The position numbers and the translations under genes were made by a program. The notes under the pieces are model-generated. The model did no database searches. It saw only the letters and a program-made list of their open reading frames with translations, and was not told the DNA's origin. A stretch of DNA of 64,000 bases from Emergomyces orientalis (lineage: Eukaryota > Ascomycota > Eurotiomycetes > Onygenales > Ajellomycetaceae), in assembly GCA_002110485.1 (NCBI GenBank), contig MOWL01000068.1, positions 744,001 through 808,000 on the forward strand. Reading direction: 5' to 3'. Positions 34,739 to 44,630 of the stretch are shown one piece after another. Numbering within the stretch: the first letter of the stretch is position 1; every line of letters begins with the position of its first letter.

Positions 34739-35945
34739 ATGCAGGCTCTGCTTCGTCGTGGGGCGTCGATTCTTACGCCAAGGACGAAAAGCCCAGCAAT
34801 TGACAGCAAAACTACCACCGCCTCGGAAGATACTCTCTTTACTAAGGTCAACCGGACAGTTGACGGGGAGGATTGCGACCATGATTGTTCTAGCTGCACA
34901 ATCCGATACCCCTCTAAATTCGATATTGATACTGAAGATAAATTATACGGACATGTCAAAGGATGGGCCACGCACTTGCTCATTGCGACGGGTAAGACGG
35001 ATTGGGTGAGGGATGTGGCCGATGAGGAGGGAAGCGTCATGGAAGCTATCGAGAAGGGTGGCCTGGTACCTAACAATGGGGTACGTGGTATATTCCTACT
35101 GCCTACTGTGCAATGAGAACTGGTTTTGTCCATCGTTCAAGCTGGATTGGTTGTGCTGACTGTGCCGGTGAATAAAATAGCCCATGAAGCTCTCTGCTTC
35201 AAACATACCCGTTCCGGACGAATATCACCACCATGATGTCGGGAAGCAACCCACTACTGCTCTCATTCTCCCATCGTTCATATTTGTCGACCACGTCACC
35301 CCTGCCCTCGCTTCAGACCTGATCACATATTTCGTCAACCCTTCCGCGACGACCACGTCGCCTCTGAATACCTCACACCTCGACGACCTGCCTGCCACGA
35401 ACACACATACACCAGAATCAGAGTCTGACAATTCAGCCCCTGTCACGCCTCTTTCATCCCGGACGGCCACCGATCCCTCCATGTGCTACACTAGTCTAAC
35501 TCCTCTCCGCTCCCGCCCTTGCCGACACTCTGCCATAATTCTACTCTGCTCGCAACGGACCCGCGACGCTCGTTGCGGCCAATCTGCTCCCTTGCTCCGG
35601 CGGGAATTTGAACGGCACTTACGACCTCGTGGATTATATCGGGATCTCAGCGATGAACGTCCCGGCGGAGTAGGCATCTATTTCATCAGCCACGTTGGCG
35701 GGCACAAATACTCTGCGAATGTGATTATATACCGGAGAAGAAATCGCGATCCCTCAGACACTGTTACGGAGGCAGATAGAGCATCACTCGAAGAAGGGGC
35801 TGTGCAGGGCATTTGGCTTGCGAGGGTGAGGCCAGAAGATTGTGAGGGGATTGTGAAATTTACGGTGCTACAGGGGAAGGTTATTAAGCCAGAGAGTCAG
35901 CTGCGGGGCGGGTTTGATCGCGAGAAAAAGTTGGTGAGTTGGTGA
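34739..35945 (+). CDS. AIM32: Aim32-type thioredoxin-like [2Fe-2S] protein
   Basis: Mitochondrial thioredoxin-like ferredoxin of the Aim32/sucrase-ferredoxin family. The yeast protein binds a [2Fe-2S] cluster through two Cys and two His and has been linked to redox quality control of mitochondrial import machinery. Exons 34739-35080 and 35181-35945 (donor GTACGT, acceptor TAG) give 368 residues. Visible: a basic N-terminus (MQALLRRGASILTPR) fitting a presequence; CDHDCSSC with Cys46, Cys50 and Cys53; the cluster motif Cys237-X8-Cys246; and His285-X3-His289 (HVGGHKYSANV), matching the spacing I recall for the yeast ligands. The C-terminus (GIWLARVRPEDCEGIV) is family-typical. Residues 163-225 form a Ser/Thr-rich insertion. 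Two iron-GATA sites lie just upstream. Confidence 0.93.
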
Positions 35946-36541
35946 TATGATGAGGTATGAGAACGGATTTACGCTTTATTTTTTCAACACTTGGGTTTCT
36001 CTAAGTTATATCTTTGCTGCAATCTACTTGCGAGACTGTCGGGCATTTTGTTCTCCTAGTTCGGGCTTCTGGGTGATCTAATGGCGGAGACTGATATATT
36101 ATAAAGCCTAATTTATTTATACTGCAGAGTAGAGGCCCTCCACAACATTGTGGGCAGTATTGTCGTTCGGTTTTTTTTGATATTTTACCCAGACAACCTG
36201 GTACTCAAAATAGATATTTTGGGGTTTACAGGCTTATAGCTTTCTAATTTCGAAGTTTATTACACTAGAATTATCCGTTCAAGAAATGTGCTCCGCAAAA
36301 GTTTCATGGATGCTTTGGAAAAAAGATAACGCCTCGCGATATGCCGAGTCCCGATTCCCGAGCCCACTTGCCGGGTTCACTAGCGCAGCTTGGAGGTTTA
36401 ATGATATCAGCACCATCATAGCAAATTGAATAGATTTGAAAACCACTATATCAACCCCCGCCTTTTACTTTTCACATCGGTTGCACAATTTAGTTATATA
36501 GTTATCTCAATGCCACTTCACAGCATATTTTCTAACCCACC
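35946..36541. other. Spacer AIM32 / dehydrogenase
   Basis: No gene seen. It should contain the 3' end of AIM32 and the promoter of the 2-hydroxyacid dehydrogenase. Confidence 0.5.
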
Positions 36542-37615
36542 ATGCAACCAAATACCCCGCTCAACCTGGCCATCCTGGATGACTACCAAAACATCGCTCC
36601 CGCCAAATTCTCCCATTTGAAACCCCACCTCACATCCATAACTTCGTTTCCAGAAACATTGCATCGAAAACACAATGATGCTGACAAAGCAGCCCTCATC
36701 AGCCGGTTACACCCGTATCAAATAATCTCCACAATGCGCGAACGTACTCCATTCCCTGCAGAACTCATCTCCTCCCTCCCCAATCTCAAATATCTTCTTA
36801 CAACCGGCCAGCGCAACCGCTCCATAGACCTACAAGCATGTGCGGAGCGGGAAATTCTTGTTACGGGCACCACAGGCCTCGGAGCCGGTCCGCAAAAAAA
36901 GGATTCCTTGCCAACTCCCGGCTCAACGACTGAACATACCTGGGCATTGATCCTGGGTTTGGCGCGGAATATCGCACGGGATCATGCAGCAGTGAGGAGT
37001 GGGGGGTGGCAGGGAAATCTTGCTATGGGCTTGGCGGGGAAGACGCTCGGGATCCTGGGGCTCGGGTCACTCGGTACAGCGACCGCAAAGATCGGGGCCT
37101 TGGCGTTCGGCATGCGGGTTATGGCGTGGTCGAGTAACCTCACCCAGGACATGGCAGATGAGAAGGCAACTTCATTGGGGTTGCCAGCCGGCACCTTTGA
37201 GGTTGCTTCGAGTAAGTTGGCACTGTTTAGGGAGGCAGATGTGTTGAGTGTACATTATGTGTTGTCGGAAAGGAGTATGGGGATTGTCGGGGAGCAGGAG
37301 TTGGGGGTTATGAAACCCACCGCGTTTTTGGTGAATACGTCGCGGGGTCCGTTGGTTGAGGAGAAGGTGTTGTTGAAGACGTTGAAGGAGGGGAGGATAA
37401 GGGGGGCTGCATTGGATGTTTTCGATCAGGAGCCCTTGCCAGGGGATAGTGAGTGGAGGAGTACGAAATGGGGAATGGAAGGGCGGAGTGAGGTTTTGCT
37501 TTCACCACACATGGGGTATGCGGAGGAGGGAATTATGAATAGATGGTACGAGGAGCAGGCGTGGAATTTAGAGAGGTGGTTGAATGGGAAGAGGGTAGAG
37601 ACCAGATTATTGTGA
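36542..37615 (+). CDS. D-isomer-specific 2-hydroxyacid dehydrogenase
   Basis: NAD(P)-dependent oxidoreductase of the D-2-hydroxyacid dehydrogenase family, interconverting 2-keto acids and D-2-hydroxy acids; the substrate cannot be read from sequence. Intronless, 357 residues. Visible: N-terminal catalytic half-domain with FPAELISSLPNLKYLLTTGQ; Rossmann loop GILGLGSLGTA (GxGxxG at 173-178); catalytic Arg268 in NTSRGPLV; Glu297 in DVFDQEPLP; catalytic His323 in SPHMGY. All expected catalytic residues are present and length is normal, so it should be active. The nucleotide-binding region is markedly G-rich on the coding strand compared with the C-rich N-terminal part. An alternative start at 36510 lies in another frame and is not used. 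Confidence 0.93.
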   Translation: MQPNTPLNLAILDDYQNIAPAKFSHLKPHLTSITSFPETLHRKHNDADKAALISRLHPYQIISTMRERTPFPAELISSLPNLKYLLTTGQRNRSIDLQACAEREILVTGTTGLGAGPQKKDSLPTPGSTTEHTWALILGLARNIARDHAAVRSGGWQGNLAMGLAGKTLGILGLGSLGTATAKIGALAFGMRVMAWSSNLTQDMADEKATSLGLPAGTFEVASSKLALFREADVLSVHYVLSERSMGIVGEQELGVMKPTAFLVNTSRGPLVEEKVLLKTLKEGRIRGAALDVFDQEPLPGDSEWRSTKWGMEGRSEVLLSPHMGYAEEGIMNRWYEEQAWNLERWLNGKRVETRLL

Positions 37616-37748
37616 TCCTGCCTACTGGCTCGAAGAAGGACTGTTACCCATGGATACTCTCCGTCTATTTATATATGGGCAAAAGGAGAAGAAAATCGTG
37701 CCATGAATGAATTCCGAAAGGATTACCTAGGATAGGTAGTTACTAGCA

Positions 37749-38667
37749 TTACCTAACATATTTAGCATATTTCTTCAACAACCATTCGACAACATCCGCC
37801 GCAAACTCCGCATGTTGATTCAGCAAATCCCGAAACTTTTCCTTTTTATGCAGCTCTTCAATGTGTTCTATGACTACACCTAAAATTTTATTCCTCATGC
37901 GTTGGCTGGAAGACTTCGGAGTCGAATACAGGTTGCTGATCGATGAGCGAATCACTTTCCCAGAGGTGCGGGACCTCTTTGGAGAACTGTCGGAGGCAGA
38001 ATGTCTTCAGGCCCCTAACGCCAAAGTAGCCCGCAAGAATATAAACTTGTGTGCTCGTAAGTAGCTCCGGGTCATCTAATTTATAAATCATATGTGAGTA
38101 GGTTGTGAGAAAACCAAAATATATATATTTTGGTAGAAGAGTCATATATCCTTACCGAGCCCATCAAGCAGTGGATTGGTTTTGATAGAATAGCCTCCTA
38201 TGCAAATGTATTGCAACATGCGATAAAGGTCACTCCGTTTGTGGTCCGTCAGGTGAAACTCGTTTGCTCGGCCTTCTTCAAAACCCCCTTCCTTCGCCTT
38301 GTCGAAGAAACTGGTCCTTGCGGTGAGGACCACATAATGGGCATGAAACTTGACTTTTTTAGGGCCGAGGTACAAGGACACATCTGAATAGGACGGAGAG
38401 TTGAAGAATCTATTTCTTTTTCCGTTATTACTCCATTGAAGATAATTTTACCTTGATATGATTATTTGGCAACCAATGAAACGTGCTAAAGAGTGACTTT
38501 GGAAACGGGGGAGAAGCGCCATTGAGTGCTTCAGAATCATCTTACCTTGCAAAGCCGTCTATGAACCACCCTTTATCCTCACTTGACGGTTTGTCGCTGA
38601 TGGAATTCAAGGGAGTGCTGGGTTTATGGGGAATAAGCGTCTGGGAAGGGGCGCTAGGAGTAGCCAT
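37749..38667 (-). pseudogene. BTB/POZ-domain protein gene, apparently frameshifted
   Basis: BTB/POZ proteins act as dimerisation modules or Cul3 adaptors. Exon 1 is 38667-38546 (MATPSAPSQTLIPHKPS...GFAR). Exon 2, 38409-38156, carries the BTB core (FFNSPSYSDVSLYLG, FHAHYVVLTARTSFF). Exon 3 starts at 38075 (DDPELLTSTQVYILAGYFGV). Introns (GTAAGA...TAG, GTAAGG...TAG) are phase-consistent. In exon 3 the frame runs through LRQFSKEVPHLWESDS and then terminates at a TAA at about 37888. The expected BTB continuation (VIRSSISNLYSTP, LGVVIEHIEELHKKEKF, AADVVEWLLKKY) is in another frame to a stop at 37749. No intron fits, so there is a one-base shift at about 37937-37956, either a sequencing error or a real inactivating mutation. 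Confidence 0.7.
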
Positions 38668-39417
38668 ATCTAAATGCGAGTGAAAGATAGGAGGTTGGCG
38701 TGGAGTATGCGGTAGAAAAGAGCTAGAGAGAAACTGAGGGATTATCTATTACAACATGCTATCGAATCTAGATCCTGCAGTATTGCTGGTACTCCCAGTC
38801 TCGTAGGTTTCTATCGGGTTGGCCGAGATGGCTAATTTCTTGAGTGAGCTTTGTTATGATTGAAAACGTAGTTAAACTCGTTGTGTGTTGCTGAGATTAC
38901 ATGCTTAGGTGTCCTATGCGTGAAGGGTAGCACTGTGGGTTACTAGACCCCCAAACATATTCCTGCCTATAATGAGATGAGAGTAGGTGTCGTCGGGTCC
39001 CAAGGACGAAAGGGAGAAAAAACCAAAACAGGGCTACTTTTATCAAAGTAGCGAACTCTTGATTAGCGTCGCCGCATTATAAAATATTATATAAAACCCA
39101 ACACGAAATATAGATACCCCCCGTCGTATTATAGAAAATAAAAGGAAGAAAACACTAGCCGTGCAATATGCCCCCCATAAACTCCGAGTTATATAAAAGT
39201 AAGGGAATAAAATCAAGGCAAACAAAGAGCGCATGTCGTCGGCAACTCGAATGAATAGCTGAATAAAACCCCCCCTGTGTTTTCCTCATTGCCCCGTTTG
39301 GTTATTCATCAGAACGCCATGCTCGGGTTAGAAGAATAGAGATTAAATGAAATATGTATATACTCGTACAATGTCAAGAAAATGGTACGAAAATACGAAA
39401 CAACCGTCTCAGGATCA
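38668..39417. other. Spacer BTB gene / DLT1
   Basis: No gene seen. It contains the BTB promoter and the DLT1 3' flank. Confidence 0.5.
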
Positions 39418-40668
39418 CTACTGTTTGGTGCTCATCAATTCTTCGGGCACACTCGATTCAGCAGCGGCCACTTCAGACAGCTGCGACTGCGTACGGTGAA
39501 TGACACTCCCTTCCGCACTAGCGGCAGAGAGATTCGAAGCCATAGGTGGCAAAGAATACGCAGATTGTGTTCGACTGCGGCGAGAACGCAAGCTATGTCG
39601 GTCACTGGACCTATCGAGAATGGAAGACCCGCTTTTCGGGGTGCTGGAGGGATGAAAGCGGCTGCGCTGGCTGTGCTCACTACCAGTGCCTGATCGATGA
39701 CTGGACACGAGCGACGCGCTGGAGCTCGGGGGAATGTTGGTGTCGATGTGTATTCGGCTTGACACGCCACTAGTTGGTTCCGTACCGCCGACGATAGAAC
39801 TTTCGGACTGGATTTCTGCGAGGATTTCTGGATTGAGTTCTGACATCCCTCGTAAGAGCTCTGCGAACATGACCAGCAGCGACCTGAATTCCGGCTCGGT
39901 CAATGGCACGTCAGCAAATCTACCGCGTTCGTAGAGGCGTACAAATGACCGGCCAAGTTCTGGGGGATTGATGAGATTAAGACGTGTTAGATGGTTTACA
40001 TAGTCGCGTAGACACATATGACGAGGCCGCCGGAGGATTTCGACAATCCGATCATCTGGAATTGCCTGATTTTCGCCGGTCTGATCTGGGTCTTGGTTGT
40101 CGATGGCTATAAGGCGAGGGTCCACGGGGGCAAGAGATACTGCTTTTGCCTCTATGAGGTGCGGAAGCTCCTTAATCACTGGTTCAAATTCTTGGTTGGG
40201 CATATCCGGACAATCAGGGGCGGTCCAGCCAGGGTGTGAGATATGGCCCCATGGCGGCGTTCCTGTGGTAGGGATGGTCAAACTAGGATCCAACCTGCTA
40301 TTGTCTTCCCTGGTCCTGTCTCTTGGTCGTGATTGCTGAGCAATTATAGCACTCCTGGACAGACCCTCGACAACGAGTCTTCGCACTTTCTTAGGAACAT
40401 CAGGCTTCTCCACGGGAATCCATGGTTTGGGAATACCGGCAAGAACACTGCGGTTCGTAAAAATGCGGCTGGCATAGATCAATACAGCTAGAAGAAGTGT
40501 TATAATATAAACACCGCTGACGATGAAGACATTACCCAGGCGGCGAGACTTGAAGGACTGGTAAATGGTATCACCAGGCGTTAAGAGAGTTAGGATGAGA
40601 AGGATCATAGCTAGAATAGTAAAAAAAGTGGTGTAGAAGACGCGGAATAACCGCGTCTTCTTCGGCAT
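39418..40668 (-). CDS. DLT1: Dlt1-type membrane protein (defect at low temperature)
   Basis: Fungal Dlt1 family, named from a yeast low-temperature phenotype; molecular role unknown. I place the start at 40668 (MPKKTRLFRVFYTTFF), where the family N-terminus begins, giving 416 residues in one exon. The frame is open 58 codons further upstream but that part is Cys-rich and atypical. Two membrane helices, roughly residues 9-30 and 46-67 (FIVSGVYIITLLLAVLIY), flank a short loop, followed by the conserved GIPKPWIPVEKPDVPKKVRR. The rest is a long cytosolic domain with RHMCLRDYVNHLTRLNLI and a Ser/Arg-rich tail ending MSTKQ, a likely phosphorylation region. Confidence 0.88.
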   Translation of the reverse strand: MPKKTRLFRVFYTTFFTILAMILLILTLLTPGDTIYQSFKSRRLGNVFIVSGVYIITLLLAVLIYASRIFTNRSVLAGIPKPWIPVEKPDVPKKVRRLVVEGLSRSAIIAQQSRPRDRTREDNSRLDPSLTIPTTGTPPWGHISHPGWTAPDCPDMPNQEFEPVIKELPHLIEAKAVSLAPVDPRLIAIDNQDPDQTGENQAIPDDRIVEILRRPRHMCLRDYVNHLTRLNLINPPELGRSFVRLYERGRFADVPLTEPEFRSLLVMFAELLRGMSELNPEILAEIQSESSIVGGTEPTSGVSSRIHIDTNIPPSSSASLVSSHRSGTGSEHSQRSRFHPSSTPKSGSSILDRSSDRHSLRSRRSRTQSAYSLPPMASNLSAASAEGSVIHRTQSQLSEVAAAESSVPEELMSTKQ

Positions 40669-41289
40669 TGTGTCTACGTCCCCACAACAGAGCGATACAA
40701 GGGTAACGGGACAGTAAGTTGCGCAGTGTCCCTGAGTGAAGAGACGCAGCATCAAGTTGGTGATGCCCATGGGTTGATAACAGGAAGTGCACGTGACAAA
40801 CTCAACTTGGCCCAGGAACCAGCAGGCGTAAGCGAGTATCACAGGAAATTGAAGCGAAGAAGGGAGAAGAGAATATATGACGGGCTGGAGATAGACGAAG
40901 AGGCATTGAGGTGATAGCAGTGAATGATTTAATTTGCTTGGTCAACTCACAAGGCACCTTCATGGAGCACTATAGTACTATTACATTGCTACCACCACTT
41001 TATTTGCATCCTTTTTTTTTTTTTTTTTGAGCTTCTCCACTGGGCGCTCTTATTGAGGCTATTCTCCTCTTATTTTGACAAGGAGATATTCAACTTAACC
41101 AAAATTATGATTTATCATAACTGCGGAACCGGCCTTTATCTTAGAGTACTACGAGTACTATAATAAAGTGGTAACTGCCCTAAACTGCATTGGACCCCAT
41201 ATCGGAGGCCAGTGAACAAATATTTTAGGATATTTCTGCTCTAAATCGCAAGCAACAATAAAGTCTAGCAGGAAGTAAAGTACAAGACT
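40669..41289. other. Spacer DLT1 / aminotransferase
   Basis: No gene seen. A T17 run lies at 41012-41028. Confidence 0.5.
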
Positions 41290-43108
41290 TCAATCCTGAA
41301 CAGCCACTTCGTCCTCTAGATCTTCAACAATGTCCTCCCCCCTGGCCCGGCGAATAACCCTCTCAATGCCATCCAGCCCTCGCTTCAACACATCCATGTT
41401 CGGCCCATAGCTCAGCCTAACAAAATGGTGGCAGGGACTATCAAACAAATCCCGCCTCTTCGCCGGATTCAGGTCAAAGAAGATCCCAGGAACGACAATT
41501 ACCTTCTCCGTCAACAGGGCGTTGAAAAAATTCAGACCGTCCGAGATATTCGCAGAAGGTGGGAGCGGGGGCTCAAGCGCAGTAAGATCCAACCAGATAT
41601 AGAACGTAGCATCTGGTACATCCTTGATCTGGAATCCAATGTTCTTCAGCCGACCAAGCACATAATCTCGTTTCTCGCGGAAATGGACTTGCAGAGCTTT
41701 CATCTCCGCACGAACCAGGGAGGGCTCCAGCATGGGGATTGCCGCCTCTTGAAACGGAACATTGGCGCCCCCATCCAGATAGGAGCCAGCGGAGGCGAGG
41801 GCTTCGACAAATTCTTTAGGTCCCAAGATCCAGGCGATTCGCCAGCCGGGGAGGCGGAAGCGTTTCGTCAATCCATCGATGATGAGGACATCTAATAAGT
41901 TGTAATTAATTGGAATCAGGGCTGGGTCTCTTAAAAATGGTAGAAAGGGATATTTCATAGAAACTTACCATCTGTGTCGACATCTTCGATGTTTATTGCT
42001 CCACTAGTAGTCGATCCATCACAGCCAGTACTATAATTATATCCGGCGTAGAACTCATCTAGGATAAGCGTTGCCCTGCCACGGCAAATGTCCTGTATTT
42101 TGGCCAGCTCCGGATTATTGACAACATGACCTGTTGGGTTCCTGGGGTTCGACGTCAATAGGACCGAAGTACCTCGAGCAATTTCTTCCGCAATCTTATC
42201 GGGATGGATGTGGTACCCATCCGCAGCGGACAAGGGCATTGGAACTGCCGCAAACTACACCTACTTATCAACACACACACAAGAATTTCAAATGATGACT
42301 GAAGGTTAATTCTTCAACCTATTGACGGCAAAGGTAGTAAGAAGGAAAGCAGAAGAGTAAGAAGATAGTCACATACATTCTTAAACAACGACAACATTTC
42401 TGAATACGCCGAATAATCCGGGATTGGAAACGACAAATACGAATTACCCAATATCGCAGCAATCCGAATCAATCCCGCCCTCCCCCCAGGTACAATGCAC
42501 ACATTCTCCCAAGTATAGCCCTGCTTCCCCTGTCGATAATGTTCATTGTATAGTCTAGCTACTGCAGCTCGGAGTGGCTTGATACCGGCGGTAGGGCCGT
42601 ATTCGCGGGACGCAGAGCTTATGGGGATCGAAGTGGGGCGGGGGAAGCTACCTGTGATATCATCATCGGCTTCAGGCGCACCCTGCCCTAGATTTGCCCA
42701 CAAGGAAGGGTTTTCAAGGAATCCGTGTTCGGAGGCTCTTTCGGTGGTCCAGACGACACCGGTTGAAGCGCGTGTCGCATCTAGACCGGCATGAGGACGG
42801 TGGCCTTCGTGCGCATCACGGAACTGACGATGGGTTTCAGATGACTTCTCTGTAGTTGGGTATTTGTTTATATTTGGAAAAAAGTAAGCAAATCAAAAGC
42901 AATAGCTTTTGGAACGGGAAGGGAAAAAATGAGAAATTGTAATGCTATCGACATTAAAATGTCGATACGTCTCTTAAAAGAAAAAAAGGGAAAAAATTTC
43001 CACGGGGGTTGTATAGTACAAACCGTTCTGAGAGAGTTCTTTGCTGGCGGAGAAACGGCGGGACTGAGAGGGGCTCAGAAGGGAGAGGCGACGGCCTGAA
43101 AAGCTCAT
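41290..43108 (-). CDS. PLP-dependent class I/II aminotransferase
   Basis: Fold-type I pyridoxal-phosphate aminotransferase; the amino donor cannot be inferred. Four exons, 43108-43024, 42849-42377, 42254-41969 and 41891-41290, all in phase, give 481 residues. Visible: a Ser/Arg-rich N-terminus (MSFSGRRLSLLSPSQSRRF) that could be a mitochondrial presequence; REYGPTAGIKPLRAAVARLY; VCIVPGGRAGLIRIA; SNPRNPTGHVV (cofactor/substrate region); LILDEFYAGYNYS with the Asp and Tyr that contact PLP; and DGLTKRFRLPGWRIAW with the Schiff-base Lys291. The C-terminal arginine motif lies around HFVRLSYGPNMD. The catalytic set looks complete, so it should be active. Confidence 0.92.
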
Positions 43109-44164
43109 TTTTGAGGCTCTAAAGGATTGAATTATTCTAACTTTAAGTAATATCGCTATGGAAAACTGTTCTTTTCTCTATATTCTATCGAGCAGTGGCA
43201 GCCACGAGACAGCGAGAGCGCTCTACATCAAGAGGGGCCTTCTCAAGCATGCCGACCCAAATGCCATTGCCAGTTGTCAGTTAAACCCCTCACTAGTTAA
43301 TGCGTTAATATCTGATCTGCAACATGACTGGCTGTGAAAAAAACCTAGAGGAGTGAAGGGTCATCAAATGGCGCACGGTGTGCAGCGGGTGGTTGAGGTT
43401 GTGACATGGTTACTAGCTTGACAGCTGGGCCAATGTTGATGGCTAACCAATACCAACCAGAAGAAATATAGAGTTAGTTATGATATGCAGACCTTCTTCT
43501 GTGGGAATAAATAAATTTTTTTAATAAAATTTCTACTTTGGTTTGTCAAGCCTAATAATGTCCGAGTTCCGGAAATTCGAGCGCTCTGTCACTTTGTAAA
43601 GAGTGCTGTGAAAGTATAAGCACATCTCTATATATTTGCATACCCCCCTTTTGGGTTTGGCAAAAAAGGCTACAGCATGATACATCCCCCCCCATATTTG
43701 GCTGTCACACACGTACAGCTGCCAGCCCTCCGTAAAAGCTGCACTCCTCGACGGAAACGCCCAACGAAACTTTCAGCGAATTCGGTTTAGTAAAGAAATA
43801 AAAAATTGAGCAGAAGTAAGATGTAAATAAATCGTATAGTTAAGAGGTAAAATGTAATAGATGCTTGTTCGGCTGCGGCGAAGGGGGCGAGGGAAATCTC
43901 GGTACTCCCTTCGTCGTGGCATGGAAAAATCAGTGCAAGGGCAAAGGCAACATCTACATAGGGTACGTTCAATCATATGTGGTCATTTCTTAGATGGCAT
44001 AATGGAAAAGTCGAATTCAAACCACAAATTGCCTCCATCGTCTCTTTTCAAATGAGGATGGAAGGGAAAATGTGTACCAGGTGTACCGGGTACAAAGGGG
44101 GAAAAATGTTTGGCAGGGAGAGCGGTGGCAGGCCGGCGGCTTGCATGGGCATTCTCCACGGGTT
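43109..44164. other. Spacer upstream of the aminotransferase
   Basis: Promoter side of the aminotransferase (-). No supported gene; short frames only. Confidence 0.5.
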
Positions 44165-44449
44165 TTAATTTTCGCTAGCCTGTTCGGTTACTTCCCGCTG
44201 AAATACCATTCCGCCAAGTAATAAAAGAAAAAAGGAAGCGAAAGTGTAAAATGTATCTGAAAGAAATTCCTCCGTGGCCAGCGATGTAGATCGGTCGATG
44301 TCTGATTGTCGAGTAGGACGTGGTGCTGCGTCCGTGAAAATGGGGGATGTCGGAGAGGGGGAATCAAATAAGTTTTGAAAAACAGCAATGAAGTAAACGA
44401 CGTGCTTCAACGAATCCTGGTGAATATAAATCGGAAGCAAACATGTCAT
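44165..44449 (-). CDS. Small ORF with C-terminal hydrophobic segment
   Basis: A 94-codon frame starting MTCLLPIYIHQDSLKHV, on the same strand as CDC24 and 180 nt beyond its stop. It has a polar Ser/Thr/Asp middle and ends with a hydrophobic stretch (TFASFFLLLLGGMVF) followed by 11 polar residues, the layout of a tail-anchored protein. It may equally be chance sequence in the CDC24 3' untranslated region. No family recognised. Confidence 0.22.
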   Translation of the reverse strand: MTCLLPIYIHQDSLKHVVYFIAVFQNLFDSPSPTSPIFTDAAPRPTRQSDIDRSTSLATEEFLSDTFYTFASFFLLLLGGMVFQREVTEQASEN

Positions 44450-44630
44450 CGACGCCAAAAACTACCATGGGATGCGTAGATCGACGAAAAGAAAACCAGT
44501 ATAACCAAAGGAAACAGTGCAACAAATTCGAGAGGTAAATGAAAAATAACAATAAATCATGCCCAATTATTGCATACAAGATTTGAGTCTATGCACGCGT
44601 TGCAACCATTACCAGTTTGGTAGTGCAATC

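Noticed and set aside
40669..40842. 58-codon upstream extension of DLT1
   Set aside because: It does not begin at the family N-terminus and is unusually Cys-rich; the ATG at 40668 gives the expected Dlt1 start.
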